From: an uncultured Ruminococcus sp.
GTDB taxonomy: Bacteria; Bacillota; Clostridia; Oscillospirales; Ruminococcaceae
NCBI GenBank assembly: GCA_902796865.1
Contig: CADBQZ010000035.1
Coordinates: 1 to 7,306, forward strand
DNA length: 7,306 nucleotides
Reading direction: 5' to 3'
Shown here one piece after another: positions 5,895 to 7,306 of this stretch. Position numbers and translations under genes: made by a program. The notes beneath the pieces were generated by a model. It saw only the letters and a program-made list of their open reading frames with translations, ran no database searches and had not been told where the DNA came from. Positions within the stretch are counted from its first letter, which is position 1, and the number at the start of each line of letters is the position of its first letter.

Positions 5895-6953
5895 CGTTTT
5901 GTTTTTTAGTTTATCTATAAACTTTTCGGTCATTTCATTTATTCTGTTTATGTCAAGTGATGCTATATAAAACTTTTCAAGCCTGTCATGGATATCCAAA
6001 GCTATCTTTAAAGATGCCGCTGCTTCATCTGCAAGTTCGAGAGAGGCTTTTTTGTCGAAATTTATACGCTGTTTCTTTCTGTCAAGCTCATCTTTTTTGT
6101 AAAATCTTGTAAAGTTTATGATACTTTCACCGGAGGGGCTTTGCTTATTGAAAAAGTTTCCGGTGGTAAAGGAAAGACCGAGTTGCCTGCATATCATATG
6201 TTCATACGAAGGACGGTCGAGCATATTGAACTTGCTTATTATAACATCATAGCCGCTTTGAGTGAATTTTTCAGAGAGCATTCTCAAAAGCATATCTCCT
6301 CCGGCAAGATTGTCATCTCTTATGAAATAGCGTGAAAGGTCTCCTTCAATAGGAAGGGTCTTATAATTATCTGTGGTAAGAGCCGAGAGCTGACGGTATT
6401 CAGTTTTGCCTTTTTTGCCGATGCTGTCATGGATAAGTTTTTTTGCGAGCCTTTCTGCATAGGCGGCAAGTTTCAGCCTGTCGAGGCTTTCTGCTGAAAA
6501 CTCGTAAATGTCTGTACAGAGTGCGGATATAGCCTGTGCATAATATCTTACACGGCGATGATATTTACCGTTTTCGGCAAAGCAATATCTGACTGCATCG
6601 GCGTGGTCACAAAGCTTATTGCCGTCCCAAAATGCTCCTAGATTTATTATTTCCTGAGAGATACCGGGAAGATCAGCTTCAAAAACGTGCGGTGCCGTTC
6701 CGTCAACTATCATGAAGTTTTTGTCTTCCATAACTGCCGCATCGAGTGAATTTATATCAGACGAACAGCGGTATAAAGAGATATTTTCACCATCAAAGCT
6801 TTCGGCAATACGCTTCATAAGAGTTGACTTGCCGGTCCCGGGACCGCCCTTGAGTATGTAGGTATACATTCCCGGACGGTCTATTTGCTGTTTGAAGTCG
6901 GTGCGAAACCCTGTTGGTGATGTCGTTCCCAAAAAATATTCCTGCTTTATCAT
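5883..6953 (-). CDS. P-loop ATPase of the PRK06851 type, tandem NTPase halves
   Basis: This 356-residue protein of unknown cellular role starts at an ATG with GGAGGA (plus 6961-6966) at 7 bases. The N-terminal half has a clear Walker A, GGPGTGKST at 36-44, preceded by FLGTTSPTGF, and a Walker B-like FMIVD ending at D84, followed by GTAPHVFEADLPG and IINLGAFWD. That DGTAPH block is what I associate with the PRK06851 family of bacterial ATPases, whose members carry two related P-loop halves in about 360-370 residues. The second half seems present but degenerate: where a GKST-type loop is expected there is NLAGGDMLLRML, with G218, G219, D220 and no Lys or Ser/Thr. The C-terminus is helical and charged (about 290-352, including LDIHDRLEKFYIASLDINRINE), as in this family. 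There is no signal peptide or membrane segment, so it is probably cytoplasmic. It is transcribed alone. Family assignment rests on remembered motifs, not a search. Confidence 0.8.
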   Translation of the reverse strand: MIKQEYFLGTTSPTGFRTDFKQQIDRPGMYTYILKGGPGTGKSTLMKRIAESFDGENISLYRCSSDINSLDAAVMEDKNFMIVDGTAPHVFEADLPGISQEIINLGAFWDGNKLCDHADAVRYCFAENGKYHRRVRYYAQAISALCTDIYEFSAESLDRLKLAAYAERLAKKLIHDSIGKKGKTEYRQLSALTTDNYKTLPIEGDLSRYFIRDDNLAGGDMLLRMLSEKFTQSGYDVIISKFNMLDRPSYEHMICRQLGLSFTTGNFFNKQSPSGESIINFTRFYKKDELDRKKQRINFDKKASLELADEAAASLKIALDIHDRLEKFYIASLDINRINEMTEKFIDKLKNKTICR

Positions 6954-6965
6954 AGATGATTCCTC

Positions 6966-6999
6966 CTGTGCCGTTTGAAATGTTATGTTTAAGGCACAG
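6966..6999 (-). promoter_or_regulatory. 7-bp inverted repeat in the 5' UTR of the ATPase gene
   Basis: On the minus strand CTGTGCC (6993-6999) pairs with GGCACAG (6966-6972) over a 20-base loop. The stem begins about 7 bases after the predicted transcription start, and its 3' arm runs into the AGGAGGA ribosome binding site. It could stabilise the mRNA 5' end or modulate translation; either role is inferred. Confidence 0.45.
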
Positions 7000-7012
7000 T
7001 TTATTTTATGTT

Positions 7013-7041
7013 ATTATATCATAATTGACACAAATTTTGAA
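7013..7041 (-). promoter_or_regulatory. Extended -10 promoter of the ATPase gene
   Basis: On the minus strand a perfect TATAAT (7013-7018) is preceded by an extended -10 TG (7020-7021). A weak -35-like TTCAAA (7036-7041) lies at 17 bases. Transcription would start near 7006, leaving a 5' UTR of about 50 bases. Confidence 0.75.
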
Positions 7042-7243
7042 TGGAGAAAAGTTTATTTATTTGATGATTTTTGCTGTGAGATGAGAGTGTTAAAATTATA
7101 AAAAAGAAAAAATAATAAACTAAATATTTATTGATTTTTTTCAAAAATATGTTATTTATGCCTTTAATGTCGCATAATGTCGAAAAATTAATACGTATTT
7201 TTTATAAAAAGTGCAAAAAGGTATTTATTTTTGGTTCAGAATA
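7042..7243. other. AT-rich divergent spacer with a 10-bp-spaced direct repeat
   Basis: The spacer between the ATPase gene and the next gene (6954-7291, 338 bases) contains no ORF with a ribosome binding site and no RNA gene that I can see. Apart from the two promoters, its only structure is TAATGTCG repeated at 7165-7172 and 7175-7182, starts exactly 10 bases apart, followed by the short palindrome AATACGTATT (7190-7199). These lie 60-80 bases before the rightward promoter and could be a regulator site. Confidence 0.5.
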
Positions 7244-7252
7244 TGTTATAAT
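7244..7252 (+). promoter_or_regulatory. Extended -10 promoter of the rightward gene at the window edge
   Basis: TGT followed by a perfect TATAAT (7247-7252) forms an extended -10. At a 17-base spacing only TTTATT is found, so the -35 is weak. Transcription would start near 7259, about 30 bases before the start codon. Confidence 0.75.
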
Positions 7253-7291
7253 GAATAAAGATACATATCCGAAAAGGAGGATAACAGATAT

Positions 7292-7306
7292 ATGGGAGAT
7301 ACTATC
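7292..7306 (+). CDS. Start of an unidentified gene (first five codons)
   Basis: An ATG at 7292 is preceded by AAAAGGAGG (7272-7280) at 11 bases and reads MGDTI to the window edge. The strong ribosome binding site and the promoter just upstream make it a real gene start. Nothing can be said about the product from five residues. Confidence 0.7.

Noticed and set aside
6141..6335. 64-codon plus-strand ORF inside the ATPase gene
   Set aside because: It is antisense to a supported gene and lacks start signals or domain similarity.

Overview
The window looks like chromosome of a low-to-moderate GC Firmicute, most probably a Ruminococcus-like member of the Oscillospiraceae. The reasons are strong AGGAGG-type ribosome binding sites, TGnTATAAT-type promoters, AT-rich spacers, and a secreted leucine-rich-repeat protein that ends in a type I dockerin, the anchoring module of cellulosome-forming ruminococci and clostridia. 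The genus is an inference; there is no rRNA gene to confirm it.

Layout. Bases 2-292 (+) are the 3' end of an N-acetylmuramoyl-L-alanine amidase gene (CwlD-like). After a 73-base gap comes radA (366-1745, +), complete with zinc finger, RecA-like ATPase and KNRFG motif. A 399-base region (1746-2144) follows that is much richer than a normal spacer. It holds a 9-bp inverted repeat, an extended -10 promoter, a small leader ORF with its own ribosome binding site, eight tandem copies of the pentamer CACAG inside that ORF, and a long stem-loop with a T tract ending at the leader stop codon. Directly downstream lies a 1112-residue secreted protein (2145-5483, +) made of a signal peptide, about 28 BspA-type LRR units, a Thr/Ser linker and a dockerin. 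It ends in a strong hairpin terminator.

The right part is mostly on the minus strand. A tRNA-Leu(UAA) gene (5721-5807) has a near-consensus promoter and two near-identical ~68-bp terminator units in tandem downstream. A 356-residue P-loop ATPase of the PRK06851 type (5883-6953) is transcribed from its own extended -10 promoter. An AT-rich divergent spacer (6954-7291) then leads to the first five codons of another plus-strand gene.

Main interest. The leader in front of the dockerin/LRR gene has the parts of a phase-variable attenuator. Gain or loss of one 5-base unit changes the reading frame of the leader peptide. The three frames stop at 1988-1990 (before the stem-loop), 2074-2076 (inside its 3' arm) or 2094-2096 (at the end of the T tract). 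A translating ribosome would therefore either leave the terminator free to form or disrupt it. If correct, slipped-strand mispairing would switch a surface or cellulosome-associated adhesin on and off through transcription attenuation, not through a frameshift in the adhesin gene itself. The sequence elements are visible; the mechanism is inference.
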